DNA of 64,000 bases from Caenimonas sp. SL110 (GTDB lineage Bacteria > Pseudomonadota > Gammaproteobacteria > Burkholderiales > Burkholderiaceae_C): the NCBI RefSeq assembly GCF_001044395.1, contig NZ_JANU01000010.1:19556-83555 (forward strand). Direction: 5' to 3'. A program made the translations under genes and the position numbers. Below are positions 44,875-53,236 of the stretch, piece after piece; the stretch's first letter is position 1, and each line of letters begins with the position of its first letter. The notes under the pieces are model-generated. The model ran no database searches. It saw only the letters and a program-made list of their open reading frames with translations, and was not told the origin of the DNA.

Positions 44875-45831
44875 TCATGCGTCCCCGCGCGACACCAGGT
44901 AGGCCCCGACTGCGGCCTTCAATCGGTCCGTGCCGCTGGCAAACCGCAGCGCATCACCGCTGTGGTCCAGATCACGTCGCGGGTCGTAGTCGCAGTCATG
45001 AAGAATGTGGTGGCGCATGCCGTACTGCCGCCCCTCCATCGCACCGTGCCACAGATGCAGCACGCGGTTGTCGGCCAGGCCAAGCCCCGGCAATGCCGGC
45101 AGGCAACGCCGCGCCCAGGCGCGGATATCGGCCTGGTGGCCGGGTGCCAGCGGGCGATGGTGAAAGTGCTCGTCCAGTCGCCCCAGCGCTGCCGCAACCA
45201 GCACCTGGTCGCCGCCCCCGACGATATTGCCGTCGTACAACTCGAAGCCCGGCAGTGACTCCAGGCGCAGCGCGATGGACATGCCGGGGATTCCGGCAAC
45301 CGGGGTGACCGTGGGCGCCATCGCGCGCACCAGGTCCGAACGGGCGTCGAACAGGGCGCTGCCCTGCGCCATGGCACTGGCGATGGAAGGCAGGCTGCGC
45401 TCGGGGGTCACTGCCGCCAGTTGCGCGATGTCCAGCGCGCCAGGCGGCAGTGGCGGCAGATAGTCCACGCGCGAAAACGTCTGGACCAGCGGGCATTGCT
45501 TCAGCTGCGCCGAGACGCGCGCCGACCAGCCCGGCTCGGCGAACACCGCATCGGCGTCAATGAGCACGACATCGCGCGCAAGCGAATGAGCGCGGATGTT
45601 TGCCAGCCCCTGATTGAGCAGGCGTTCTTTCTGCCACAGCAGGTCTCCGCCCTCGATGCGGATCAGCCGATCGGCGTCGCCAGACGCCAGCTCGAAATGG
45701 CCGTCGCGCGCCCATTCGACCGTGACCAGCGGGATATCGAGATTGCGCCGAAAGACGTGGTAATTGCGCCGCCGGCGCTCCACGCCAAAGGGGTTGTAGT
45801 AGACCGTCAGGGCAACAAGCGGGGCCATCAT
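44875..45831 (-). CDS. Glycosyltransferase-like protein
   Basis: About 318 residues from the ATG at 45831 (MMAPLVALTVYYNPFGVERRRRNYHVFRRNLDIPLVTVEWARDG). The segment DVVLIDADAVFAEPGW holds a DxD motif like the metal site of GT-A glycosyltransferases, and the N-terminal strand pattern fits a nucleotide-sugar fold. The C-terminal third (GIPGMSIALRLESLPGFELYDGNIVGGGDQVLVAAALG) has the late conserved DxD/GGGDQ block seen in some DUF glycosyltransferases. Acceptor unknown. It stands between the delta-60 pair and an alpha/beta hydrolase; no polysaccharide cluster is nearby. Confidence 0.65.
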   Translation of the reverse strand: MMAPLVALTVYYNPFGVERRRRNYHVFRRNLDIPLVTVEWARDGHFELASGDADRLIRIEGGDLLWQKERLLNQGLANIRAHSLARDVVLIDADAVFAEPGWSARVSAQLKQCPLVQTFSRVDYLPPLPPGALDIAQLAAVTPERSLPSIASAMAQGSALFDARSDLVRAMAPTVTPVAGIPGMSIALRLESLPGFELYDGNIVGGGDQVLVAAALGRLDEHFHHRPLAPGHQADIRAWARRCLPALPGLGLADNRVLHLWHGAMEGRQYGMRHHILHDCDYDPRRDLDHSGDALRFASGTDRLKAAVGAYLVSRGDA

Positions 45832-45887
45832 CGGCCCGATTGTCGGGCACGTCCAACGCGATGCACCGGGCCAGTTACGATGCCGCA

Positions 45888-46685
45888 ATGACCCAACCTG
45901 CCCCCTTCCATCGCAGCGCCGGACACGGTCGGCGCGTCGTTTGCTTTCACTCCAACGCAAGCCACGCGGGCCAATGGCGGGCATTGACGGATCGGCTTTC
46001 TTCGCGCTTTGAAGTCGTGGCGGTGGATAGTTACGGGGCGGGTAAATCACCCGAGTTCACGTCGCCCGGACCTTTGCAGCTGGCCGATGAAGTGAACCTG
46101 GTTGCGCCTCTGCTCGAATCCGATGCTGGCCAGGTGTTCCTGGTCGGGCATTCGTACGGCGCGGCAGTGGCGCTCAAGGCAGCGCTCATGCACCCGCACC
46201 GTGTCGCCGGGTTGGCGCTGTATGAACCCACGGTGTTCTCACTGGTGCTGGCGTCTGGCGAACCCGCTCGCGTGAATGGCATCCGGGATGCAGTCGCCGG
46301 CGCCGAGGCTGCGCTCGTCCAGGGCAATACAGACGCTGCGTCCAGGGCCTTCATCGATTTCTGGATGGGCGATGGCGCGTGGGCGCAGACACCCGTCGAA
46401 CGCAAGCCCGCCATCGAGCGATCCATCCGGCACGTGGGGCGCTGGGGTCACACGCTCACGACCGAGCCGGCGAGCCTGCAGGACTGTGCCGCGTCCATCA
46501 CCATGCCGGTGCTGTACATGACGGGCGATGCATCGCCGGATTCATCATTGGCCGTGGCAGATCTGCTGGTGCCGGCCTTGCCTCATGCACGGCATTTGCG
46601 GTTTCCCGCGCTGGGGCACATGGGGCCGATCACGCATCCTGAAGAGGTGAACGCGGCGATTGAGGAATTTTTGGTGGGGGTTTAA
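45888..46685 (+). CDS. Alpha/beta hydrolase
   Basis: 265 residues from the ATG at 45888. The nucleophile elbow is GHSYGAAVALKAALMHP (Ser), the oxyanion block is VVCFHSNASHAGQW, and the catalytic His lies in FPALGHMGPITHPEEV. An acid residue is available in MTGDASPDSS. A plain alpha/beta hydrolase of the bromoperoxidase/lactonase type; substrate unknown. Convergent with the carboxypeptidase gene across a palindrome. Confidence 0.88.
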   Translation: MTQPAPFHRSAGHGRRVVCFHSNASHAGQWRALTDRLSSRFEVVAVDSYGAGKSPEFTSPGPLQLADEVNLVAPLLESDAGQVFLVGHSYGAAVALKAALMHPHRVAGLALYEPTVFSLVLASGEPARVNGIRDAVAGAEAALVQGNTDAASRAFIDFWMGDGAWAQTPVERKPAIERSIRHVGRWGHTLTTEPASLQDCAASITMPVLYMTGDASPDSSLAVADLLVPALPHARHLRFPALGHMGPITHPEEVNAAIEEFLVGV

Positions 46686-46724
46686 GTGGTGTGGGGGCGC
46701 TATCGCAGCCTGCCCTCACCCCTG

Positions 46725-46746
46725 CCCTCTCCCGATCGGGAGAGGG
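46725..46746. terminator. Perfect 22-base palindrome between convergent genes
   Basis: CCCTCTCCCGA and its exact inverse complement form an 11-base-arm palindrome without a loop spacer, placed 39 bases after the hydrolase stop and 19 bases before the carboxypeptidase stop. Similar CCCTCTCCC...GGGAGAGGG elements are scattered in many proteobacterial genomes between convergent genes. Likely a bidirectional terminator or REP-like element. Confidence 0.5.
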
Positions 46747-46765
46747 AGTAAATCCCGTTCGCCAG

Positions 46766-48025
46766 TTACTTGCCGAACAAGCGCGTCACGTGCTGCCACA
46801 TCCGCAGCATGAAGCCGGCGCGTTCCACATCAGCCTGGGCAACCAGCGGCGCTTCGGCCACCGGCTGGCCGTTCGAGGTCGCGACCACCTTGCCGATGAC
46901 GGCCCCCTTGGCTACCGGCGCCTGCAGATCAGGCTGGAGCTGCACCGACGTCTGCACTTGCTGGCCGCGCGGCACGGTCAGGGTCCACGGCGATGCCAGG
47001 CCTGCGGCCACCGTGTCGGCCTTGCCGAAGCTCACCTTGGCCGCACCGACCGACGTATTCGGCTGGATCGGCGTGGCCTTTTCGAAGTTGCCAAAGCCCC
47101 ATGCCAGCAAGGTGCGCGTCTGGTCGGCACGTGCATTGGCACTGTTGGTGTTGAGGATGACCGTGATCAGGCGCATGCCGTTGCGCTTGGACGAAGTGAC
47201 CAGGCAGTAGCCCGCCTCTTCGGTGTGGCCGGTCTTCAGGCCGTCGACCGTCGGGTCGGTGTAGAGCAAGGCGTTGCGGTTGCCCTGCTTGATGTTGTTG
47301 TACTTGAAGTCCCGCTCCGCATAGATCGCGTAGTAGTCGGAGCTGTCGCGAATGATGGCGCGCGCCAGGATGGCGAGGTCGCGCGCGGATGATTTGTGCT
47401 CAGGGTGCGGCAGCCCGGTCGCGTTCACGAAATTCGTGTGCGTCATGCCCAGCCGCTTGGCCTCGGCATTCATCAGTTTGGCAAAGCCTTCTTCGGAGCC
47501 GGCCATGTGCTCGGCAATCGCCTTGGACGCGTCGTTGCCCGACTGGATGATGATGCCGCGCAGGATGTCGATGACCGTCGCCTGGCCGTTGAGCGGCAGG
47601 TACATGCACGACTCGGTGCTGGAGCCCCGGCACCAGGCGTTCTGGCTGGTGGTGACCAGGTCGTCTTTCTTGAGCTTGCCCGAGCGCAGCGCCTGCTCGA
47701 CGATGAAGCTGGTCATCATCTTGGTCAGCGATGCAGGCGGCAGCGCCTCATCGGGGTTGGCCGAAGCCAGGATCTGGCCGGAGTCGAAATCCATGAGCAG
47801 CCAGGCCTTGGCGGCCAGCGCGGGCGCACCGCCAGTCACAGCGGTCTGCCCGGCGGCGGGCGCGGGGGCCGGGGCCGCCGCTGTTGCCTTGCGGACGGCT
47901 GCGCGCTTGGCATCGTGCTGCGCCGCCATGGCAGACCCCGAGCCGGAGATCAGGGTGCCCGCGGCGATAGCGGCTGCGAGCAAAAGGTTGGACGAAAGTT
48001 TTCGGGGGATGAGATTGATTGACAT
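46766..48025 (-). CDS. D-alanyl-D-alanine carboxypeptidase (PBP5/6 family)
   Basis: 419 residues with a signal peptide (LSSNLLLAAAIAAGTLISGSGSAMA) and the three catalytic motifs of the S11 family: SLTK at 99-102, SGN at 162-164 and KTG at 264-266. The enzyme trims the terminal D-Ala of peptidoglycan stems. A long Ala/Pro-rich linker (residues ~40-65) and a C-terminal beta domain with an amphipathic end (VERAGFMLRMWQHVTRLFGK) for membrane attachment are present. It lies 17 bases downstream of the OsmC gene on the same strand. Confidence 0.93.
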   Translation of the reverse strand: MSINLIPRKLSSNLLLAAAIAAGTLISGSGSAMAAQHDAKRAAVRKATAAAPAPAPAAGQTAVTGGAPALAAKAWLLMDFDSGQILASANPDEALPPASLTKMMTSFIVEQALRSGKLKKDDLVTTSQNAWCRGSSTESCMYLPLNGQATVIDILRGIIIQSGNDASKAIAEHMAGSEEGFAKLMNAEAKRLGMTHTNFVNATGLPHPEHKSSARDLAILARAIIRDSSDYYAIYAERDFKYNNIKQGNRNALLYTDPTVDGLKTGHTEEAGYCLVTSSKRNGMRLITVILNTNSANARADQTRTLLAWGFGNFEKATPIQPNTSVGAAKVSFGKADTVAAGLASPWTLTVPRGQQVQTSVQLQPDLQAPVAKGAVIGKVVATSNGQPVAEAPLVAQADVERAGFMLRMWQHVTRLFGK

Positions 48026-48042
48026 CCCCCGATTGTGGGCGA

Positions 48043-48615
48043 TCAGGCGTGGCCGATAAGCTCGACAGTGGCAATTGCGGCTGTGAAAGTCGTCCGGACC
48101 GGCGGCGGCGCCTTCAGGGTTTGCTGAACCACACAGCTGCGCTCGGCGGCAACGTTGAGCTTTTCCAGAAGTTCAACCGGTGTGCCCTCTTTGGCGGTGT
48201 AGCGAACCTCGCAGGTGATCGACTGGAAGCCCACGGGCACGCTCGCGTCCATGCCCAGCGCGCCGCGCACATCGGCACCCGCGTTGACCGTCACCTCCAG
48301 ATGGGTGAGTTCCACGCCCAGCAGGTTGGCGACCATGCGAAATGATGAGTCCTGGCACGCGGCCAACGCAGCGCAAAGCAAGTCACCCGGCGTTGCGGCG
48401 TCGTGCAACCCACCGACTGCGGCATGCGTGCCGATGGGCACGAGCTGGCCGCTGCCGATCATGGGTTCCACCCGCAGGTGAAACGGATCGGATGGCGTGT
48501 CGCCGCAGGTACGCGCATGGTCCGTGATCAGGGCCTGCGCCGGGGATTCCCTGTAGCTGGCACGCAGGGGCTTTTGCGCGATGTAAACGGTCGGTTGCAG
48601 GGCGTTAGCGGGCAT
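48043..48615 (-). CDS. OsmC family protein
   Basis: 190 residues from the ATG at 48615, with GGAG six bases upstream. The two conserved Cys of the OsmC/Ohr fold are in GDLLCAALAACQDSSFRMVANLLGVELTHLEVTV and in VAAERSCVVQQTLK. The family detoxifies organic hydroperoxides, although some members lack that activity. Divergent from the winged-helix regulator, whose operator-like direct repeats lie between them; co-directional with the carboxypeptidase gene. Confidence 0.9.
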   Translation of the reverse strand: MPANALQPTVYIAQKPLRASYRESPAQALITDHARTCGDTPSDPFHLRVEPMIGSGQLVPIGTHAAVGGLHDAATPGDLLCAALAACQDSSFRMVANLLGVELTHLEVTVNAGADVRGALGMDASVPVGFQSITCEVRYTAKEGTPVELLEKLNVAAERSCVVQQTLKAPPPVRTTFTAAIATVELIGHA

Positions 48616-48700
48616 GATGCGCTCCAGGGTAAAAATTGAGAGACAGGTTTGCGGATGCAGGCTTGACTGTCCTTCAGGAGCGCGGCTTGAGTCTTTGGCG

Positions 48701-48729
48701 TTTTCTGAAGAATTCCTGTTTTTTCTGAA
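48701..48729. promoter_or_regulatory. Direct repeat TTTTCTGAA x2, 20-base period
   Basis: TTTTCTGAA occurs at 48701 and again at 48721, on the same face of the helix two turns apart, 20 to 48 bases before the regulator start and in the divergent promoter region with osmC-like gene. OmpR-type winged-helix proteins bind direct repeats, so this fits autoregulation or control of the OsmC gene. Confidence 0.45.
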
Positions 48730-48748
48730 AACACTGCCAGGAGTCCGT

Positions 48749-50266
48749 GTGCCAGAGTCGTTGCGATTTGACCGTTTCGAGCTGAAACCTTCCGAGCGAA
48801 TCCTGCTCGTCGACGGCACACCGGCCGCCCTCGGCTCGCGCGCCTTCGACCTGCTGCTATGCCTTGTCAACCATCACGACCGCGTGCTGACCAAGAGCGA
48901 AGTGCTGGAGCATGTGTGGCCGGGCCAGGTGGTCGAAGAGAACAACCTCTCGGTGCATGTGTCCACGCTGCGCAAGGTGCTGGGCGCGTCGGCCATTGCC
49001 ACTGTGTCGGGGCGCGGCTACCGCTTCACGCTGCCGCTACGCCCTACCGATACGCAATCCCCTGAGCCCGCGCCGACCGGACCCACTGAGCACCCCACCA
49101 TCGCAGTGCTGCCCCTGGGCGTGCTGTCGGACGACTCACGGGTTGCGTACTTCGCGCAGGGGCTGGTGGAAGACGTCACAGCCCTGCTCGCCCGCGTGCC
49201 CGGCTTCATCGTCATTGCGCATGCTTCGACCGGCTCGTTTCGCGATCAGCAGACGCCGATCCGCGATGTGGCACGCGAGCTGGGCGTGCGATTTCTGGTG
49301 CAGGGCAGCGTGCGCCCCAAGGCCGACTCGCTGCGCATCTCGCTGCAACTGGTTGAGGCCGCGTCCGCGCGAATCCTGTGGAGCGCGCAGTTCGACAGCC
49401 AGCCGGGCGAGACCGGCGACGCGCAGGAGACCATCGCGCGCGGCATCATCAGCGAGCTGGAGCCCGAACTCACCCGAGCCGAGATCGCGCACATCCGCCG
49501 TCAGCGCCCGGACAACCTCAATGCCTGGGCGCACTACCACGAGGCCGTGGGCGCGCTGGCTGCCCGGGGCTGGAGCGCCGAGGGCATCACCACCGCGCGC
49601 AACGAACTCAAACGCAGCACCAGCCGCGACCCGAACTTCGGCCTTGGCCACAGCCAGTACGCGCTGCTGACGATCCTGGAGGCCAACATCGGCATGGTGC
49701 CCAACACGCCTGACCTGCGCGCCGATGTGATCGCATCGGCCAACGCGGCGATCAAGCTGGATGACGGCAGCTCCGAGGTGCTGGGTTATGCAGGATGCGC
49801 GCTGTGCGACCTGGGGGATTTCGAGCGCGGCATAGCGACGCTGCAACGTGCGCTGGAACTGAATCCAAGCAATGCGCAGGCGCACGTCGCGATGGGTGCA
49901 GCACTGGCGCTCAACGGCAAGCTCGATGAGGGAATCGAGCGGCTGCGCTACGGCATGAAGATCAGCCCGCGCGACCGGCGCCTGGGGTTCTGGGGCTGGT
50001 TGCTGGGCTGCTTTTTGCTGCGGCAGGATCGCGTTGAAGAAGCACTGGCGCAAGTACGCCAGTCAAGCCGCGTCGACCCGCGATTCCACCTGTCGTATGT
50101 GCTGCAGGCCGCGTGCCTGGATCGGCTGGGCTCGCAGCAGGATGCGCTAGCGGCGTTGCGTACAGCGCGCGAGCGCCGCAAGGAGCTGACGATCGATGAG
50201 ATCGCGCTGACGCACGGGCGCAGGATTGGGGGGAGGTTGGGGGTGCTTTGGGAGCGGGCTGGGTGA
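48749..50266 (+). CDS. Winged-helix/TolB-like/TPR transcriptional regulator (CadC-type DNA-binding domain)
   Basis: 505 residues. Start is the GTG at 48749 with AGGAG five bases upstream; the open frame extends further left without support. Residues ~1-100 are an OmpR/CadC-type winged helix (LRFDRFELKPSERILLVDGTPAALGSRAFDLLLCLVNH, then VHVSTLRKVLGASAIATVSGRGYRFTLP). Then comes a FlgO/TolB-N-like domain (IAVLPLGVLSDDSRVAYFAQGLVEDVTALLARVPGFIVIA) and TPR units (ELNPSNAQAHVAMGAALALNGKLDEGIERL). Unlike CadC no membrane segment is visible. It probably regulates the divergent OsmC gene. Confidence 0.85.
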   Translation: MPESLRFDRFELKPSERILLVDGTPAALGSRAFDLLLCLVNHHDRVLTKSEVLEHVWPGQVVEENNLSVHVSTLRKVLGASAIATVSGRGYRFTLPLRPTDTQSPEPAPTGPTEHPTIAVLPLGVLSDDSRVAYFAQGLVEDVTALLARVPGFIVIAHASTGSFRDQQTPIRDVARELGVRFLVQGSVRPKADSLRISLQLVEAASARILWSAQFDSQPGETGDAQETIARGIISELEPELTRAEIAHIRRQRPDNLNAWAHYHEAVGALAARGWSAEGITTARNELKRSTSRDPNFGLGHSQYALLTILEANIGMVPNTPDLRADVIASANAAIKLDDGSSEVLGYAGCALCDLGDFERGIATLQRALELNPSNAQAHVAMGAALALNGKLDEGIERLRYGMKISPRDRRLGFWGWLLGCFLLRQDRVEEALAQVRQSSRVDPRFHLSYVLQAACLDRLGSQQDALAALRTARERRKELTIDEIALTHGRRIGGRLGVLWERAG

Positions 50267-50293
50267 CTGCTGGGGCACCAGGCCTGCGGCACC

Positions 50294-50792
50294 TTATGAA
50301 TATCCGACCAGAAGCAGCAGTACGGCTGCAACAAGATTGTTGAGCGCGTGGACCAGCGCCGCTGCAGTGAAAGCCACCGGCACTGATGAAGGCCGCCACG
50401 CCAGATACGCGCACGCGTAAACAAAAAACGCCCATGCGCTGGTGAAGAACCAGATGGGGCTGGCGATTGCATGCAGCAAGCCGGCGATCACGCCAGCGAT
50501 CACCGCGATCAGCAACTTGTTCAGCCTGAAGAACGCGCAGGCCTCGATCAAGAGCGCGAGAAGCAATGTCTCAACCAATGGCGCGAAAAGAATCGACTGA
50601 AAGGCGGAAGCCAGGCTGACGCCGGGATGGGCACCCAATCCAAAAGCCTGCCCAACACCAAGAGCATGCGCAATGAGATGAGCCAGACCACCAACGGCAA
50701 GCGCCGGCAGCACCGCCATTGGCCAGAGCAACAGGATGTGTCGCCACAAGGGGGGCGACTGCTCGAAGAGGACTTTCTTGATTGGCTGCATC
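50294..50792 (-). CDS. CPBP-like integral membrane protein
   Basis: 166 residues from the ATG at 50792, about five membrane segments. The pattern of the CPBP/Abi intramembrane protease family is partly present: APLVETLLLALLIE in place of the EExxxR motif, GLLHAI in place of FxxxH, and the final HALNN. The glutamate pair of motif 1 is reduced to a single Glu, so protease activity is doubtful. Possible roles are bacteriocin self-immunity or prenyl-protein processing, as known for related families. Stand-alone gene. Confidence 0.65.
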
Positions 50793-50838
50793 AACCCATC
50801 GAGCCCACGGTCACAGAAATTTCGCAAACGATCTCGCC

Positions 50839-51048
50839 CTAGCGCCTGGCCAGGTGATAAGCCACCAGCGCATTGGCATGCCCATGCCCCATTCCGTGCT
50901 CGGTCTTGAGCAGGCCCACCAGTTCCATGTGCTTCAAGTCGCCCGCCCCTTGCAGGACCTTGAACCAATGCTCGACGGGTTGACCGTACTTCTTTTCGAT
51001 GGAGGGAAAGTAGGACGCCGGACCCGTGACCTTCTCTTGCGATTTCAT
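50839..51048 (-). CDS. DUF4287 domain protein
   Basis: 69 residues from the ATG at 51048, which GAGG precedes by five bases. The sequence GPASYFPSIEKKYGQPVEHWFKVLQGAGDLKHMELVGLLKTEHGMGHGHANALVAYHLARR is the small DUF4287 helical domain with its KTEHGMGHGHANALV block. Function is unknown. It follows the VOC protein gene by seven bases, a frequent pairing that suggests a shared role. Confidence 0.85.
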   Translation of the reverse strand: MKSQEKVTGPASYFPSIEKKYGQPVEHWFKVLQGAGDLKHMELVGLLKTEHGMGHGHANALVAYHLARR

Positions 51049-51055
51049 CATCACC

Positions 51056-51472
51056 TCAGGTGTTGTTGGCAGACGCCATTGCCGCAGGGTTCATCCAGAC
51101 CGTGGCCCACAGATGGCCGTCGGGGTCAGCGAGGTCGCGCGAGTACATGTTGCCCAGGTCCTCGGGCGGGTTCGCGTCGGCCTGTCCGCCGTGCGCCGCA
51201 GCGGCGCTGTTCATCGCATCGACTGCTTGCCTGCTGTCCATTGCCAGCGAGAGCATATGGCCGCTCGTGCCCGATGGAGGGAACGGCCGCTGCGTGAAGC
51301 TGCGCCACTTCGCGTGCGTGATCAGCATGACCTGGATGGATTCGCTCCACGCCATGCACGCGGCCGTGTCGTCACTCAACTGCGGGTTGTGCGTGAAGCC
51401 CAGGGCTGTGTAGAAGGCGGTTGAGGCCGGGAGGTTGCTGACGGGGAGGCTGATGAAGATGGTTTTGGGCAT
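51056..51472 (-). CDS. VOC family protein (glyoxalase/dioxygenase superfamily)
   Basis: 138 residues, beta-alpha-beta-beta-beta repeats: KTIFISLPVSNLPASTAFYTALGFTHNPQL then ADPDGHLWATVWMNPAAM. This is the PhnB/lactoylglutathione-lyase-like half of the vicinal oxygen chelate fold. Many such small proteins confer antibiotic binding or are glyoxalase-like; metal ligands are not all evident. In operon with the DUF4287 gene. Confidence 0.85.
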   Translation of the reverse strand: MPKTIFISLPVSNLPASTAFYTALGFTHNPQLSDDTAACMAWSESIQVMLITHAKWRSFTQRPFPPSGTSGHMLSLAMDSRQAVDAMNSAAAAHGGQADANPPEDLGNMYSRDLADPDGHLWATVWMNPAAMASANNT

Positions 51473-51494
51473 GGCTTATCCAATGGTTCGGGAT

Positions 51495-52166
51495 CTACGT
51501 GGTTCCTGCCGATACGACGATCGCGGACCGCCGGGATTCACTTCGATGTCGCATGAATCGCAGGTATGACAGGCGCAAGTGAAGATGCATCACCTGCCGT
51601 GCGAGTTCGCCGTCACCGGCAGCGGCCGCAAGCGTCAGGTCCTCGTGATGCTGCAGGCTCTGCTTCAATTCGGCAGGTGTGGCCAGATAGAACGACCGGG
51701 TGATGATCGGCATGTCGATCATCGTTTCGATGATGGTCCGCAGCCTCGGTGCGCCGCACGCGTCGATCAGCGCATGGTGGAAGTCCTTGTTGGCACCCTG
51801 GATCGCATCGACGTCGCGCTGGCGTATTGCGCCGGCCATCTTCCTGTTGCTGGTTCGCAGGCGACTGACGAGATCATCGCCACCGCGCGCCGCTGCCAGG
51901 CTGGCTGCGTAAGGCTCAAGCAGCATCCGCAGCTGGAATGTTTCCTCGATATCGAATTCGCTCCACTGTGCAACGTGGATGCCCTGCCCTGCGGTATCGG
52001 TTGCCAACCCATCGTCGACGAGCCGCTTCAATGCCGCGCGCACGGGCGTGCGGCTGAGCTCCAGCTCGCGCGCCAACGGCTCCTCCTTCAACTGCGCGCC
52101 CGGCTTGTAATGCCCCCCTACCAGGCGTTGGCGAATGATTCCGTACGCCTTGTCGCTGTCCCTCAT
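51495..52166 (-). CDS. GntR family transcriptional regulator
   Basis: 223 residues: winged helix (AYGIIRQRLVGGHYKPGAQLKEEPLARELELSRTPVRAALKRLVDDGLATDTAGQGIHV) and FCD-type helical ligand domain (FQLRMLLEPYAASLAAARGGDDLVSRLRTSN to LHLRLSYLRFMRHRSESRRS). Divergent from the dehydrogenase/Bug/RraA operon and therefore its likely regulator. Confidence 0.92.
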   Translation of the reverse strand: MRDSDKAYGIIRQRLVGGHYKPGAQLKEEPLARELELSRTPVRAALKRLVDDGLATDTAGQGIHVAQWSEFDIEETFQLRMLLEPYAASLAAARGGDDLVSRLRTSNRKMAGAIRQRDVDAIQGANKDFHHALIDACGAPRLRTIIETMIDMPIITRSFYLATPAELKQSLQHHEDLTLAAAAGDGELARQVMHLHLRLSYLRFMRHRSESRRSAIVVSAGTT

Positions 52167-52267
52167 CGTGTGTTCCCCTGGAATTGCCAGATTTTAGGAC
52201 GGGTATGGAAATGTTCTAGTTTTGTTTTCCATCGCGCAGTACAAACCCTATGCAACCCGAAAATTCT

Positions 52268-52295
52268 TTGCTATTTTGTTTTTTATTTGTATTAT
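52268..52295 (+). promoter_or_regulatory. Probable sigma-70 promoter
   Basis: TTGCTA, 16-base spacer, TATTAT, in a strongly AT-rich stretch of the otherwise GC-rich intergenic region. It lies 27 bases before the ATG of the dehydrogenase gene. The 155-base gap between the divergent GntR and dehydrogenase genes shows no clear dyad for the GntR regulator. Confidence 0.5.
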
Positions 52296-52321
52296 TTGTC
52301 CTGGACTTCTGTGAGCGATCC

Positions 52322-53203
52322 ATGAAATTGGCTTTAATTGGCGGCGGGATGGTGGGACAGTGCTACGCGCAGGCATTCGCTGCCAGCGGTGCACAGATAT
52401 GCGGCATCGCCGACGCCCACCCGCCAGAAGTCCTGTACATGCTGGCACGGGCGCTCGGCACGCCGGTCCACACCACGGGCGGCGCTTGGTTGGCCGATGC
52501 CGATGTGGTGGTCAGCGCCGTCTTTGGTGCGGCAGCGCGCGAGGTCGCGACTGCGGCGCTGGGTCAAATGCGCGCCGGCGCCCTGTTTGTCGACATGACA
52601 ACGGCCGACCCCGAGGACATGGTGCGGGCCAACAACCAGGCCATTGCTTCCGGCCATCACTTCGTGGACGTCGCGATCACGGGCGCCGTCAACATCCATG
52701 GCGCGAAGACGCCACTGCTTTGCGCAGGCGAGCGGGCGGGCGAGGTCGCCACGCTGTACCGCAGCATCGGTTCCCCCATTCAAATTGTCGGCGCCCGCCC
52801 CGGCGATGCGGCTTCCCTGAAGCTGCTGCGCAGCATCTTCACCAAGGGCCTGGAGGCGCTGTCGGTGGAGTGCCTCACCACGGCAGAAAGGCGTGGGCTG
52901 CGCTCCCAGTTGCACGACATTCTTTCCGACGTGGACAAGGGCTCGCTGCGCGCGCAGATGGAATCCATGGTCTGCACGCACATCGAACACTCGGCGCGAC
53001 GCCGCAAGGAAGTGGCCGAAGCACAGCGGCAAATGCGCATGGCCGGGATCGACCCATTGGTGCTGCCGGCTGTCGAATCGCTGTTCGAGCGCACGGCCAC
53101 TCGCCAGGCTTGCATGCCGTACCAGGGCAAGAGCATTGAAGCCGCGCTGCAGTGGCTTCTCGATGCGTCCGCGCAACCGGCCGGCGCGCCTGCAAACGCC
53201 TGA
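52322..53203 (+). CDS. NAD(P)-dependent oxidoreductase, DUF1932/6-phosphogluconate-dehydrogenase-like
   Basis: 293 residues from the ATG at 52322. The N-terminal Rossmann motif is MKLALIGGGMVGQCYAQAFAASGAQICGI and the C-terminal domain (SLKLLRSIFTKGLEALSVECLTTAERRGL) matches DUF1932, the helical domain of beta-hydroxyacid-dehydrogenase-like enzymes. These oxidise or reduce a 2- or 3-hydroxyacid using NAD(P). First gene of an operon with a Bug receptor and an RraA aldolase, so it probably handles a hydroxy-dicarboxylic acid. Confidence 0.85.
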   Translation: MKLALIGGGMVGQCYAQAFAASGAQICGIADAHPPEVLYMLARALGTPVHTTGGAWLADADVVVSAVFGAAAREVATAALGQMRAGALFVDMTTADPEDMVRANNQAIASGHHFVDVAITGAVNIHGAKTPLLCAGERAGEVATLYRSIGSPIQIVGARPGDAASLKLLRSIFTKGLEALSVECLTTAERRGLRSQLHDILSDVDKGSLRAQMESMVCTHIEHSARRRKEVAEAQRQMRMAGIDPLVLPAVESLFERTATRQACMPYQGKSIEAALQWLLDASAQPAGAPANA

Positions 53204-53236
53204 CATCACCCCGTTTTTTACTCAGGAGACAAGTTC

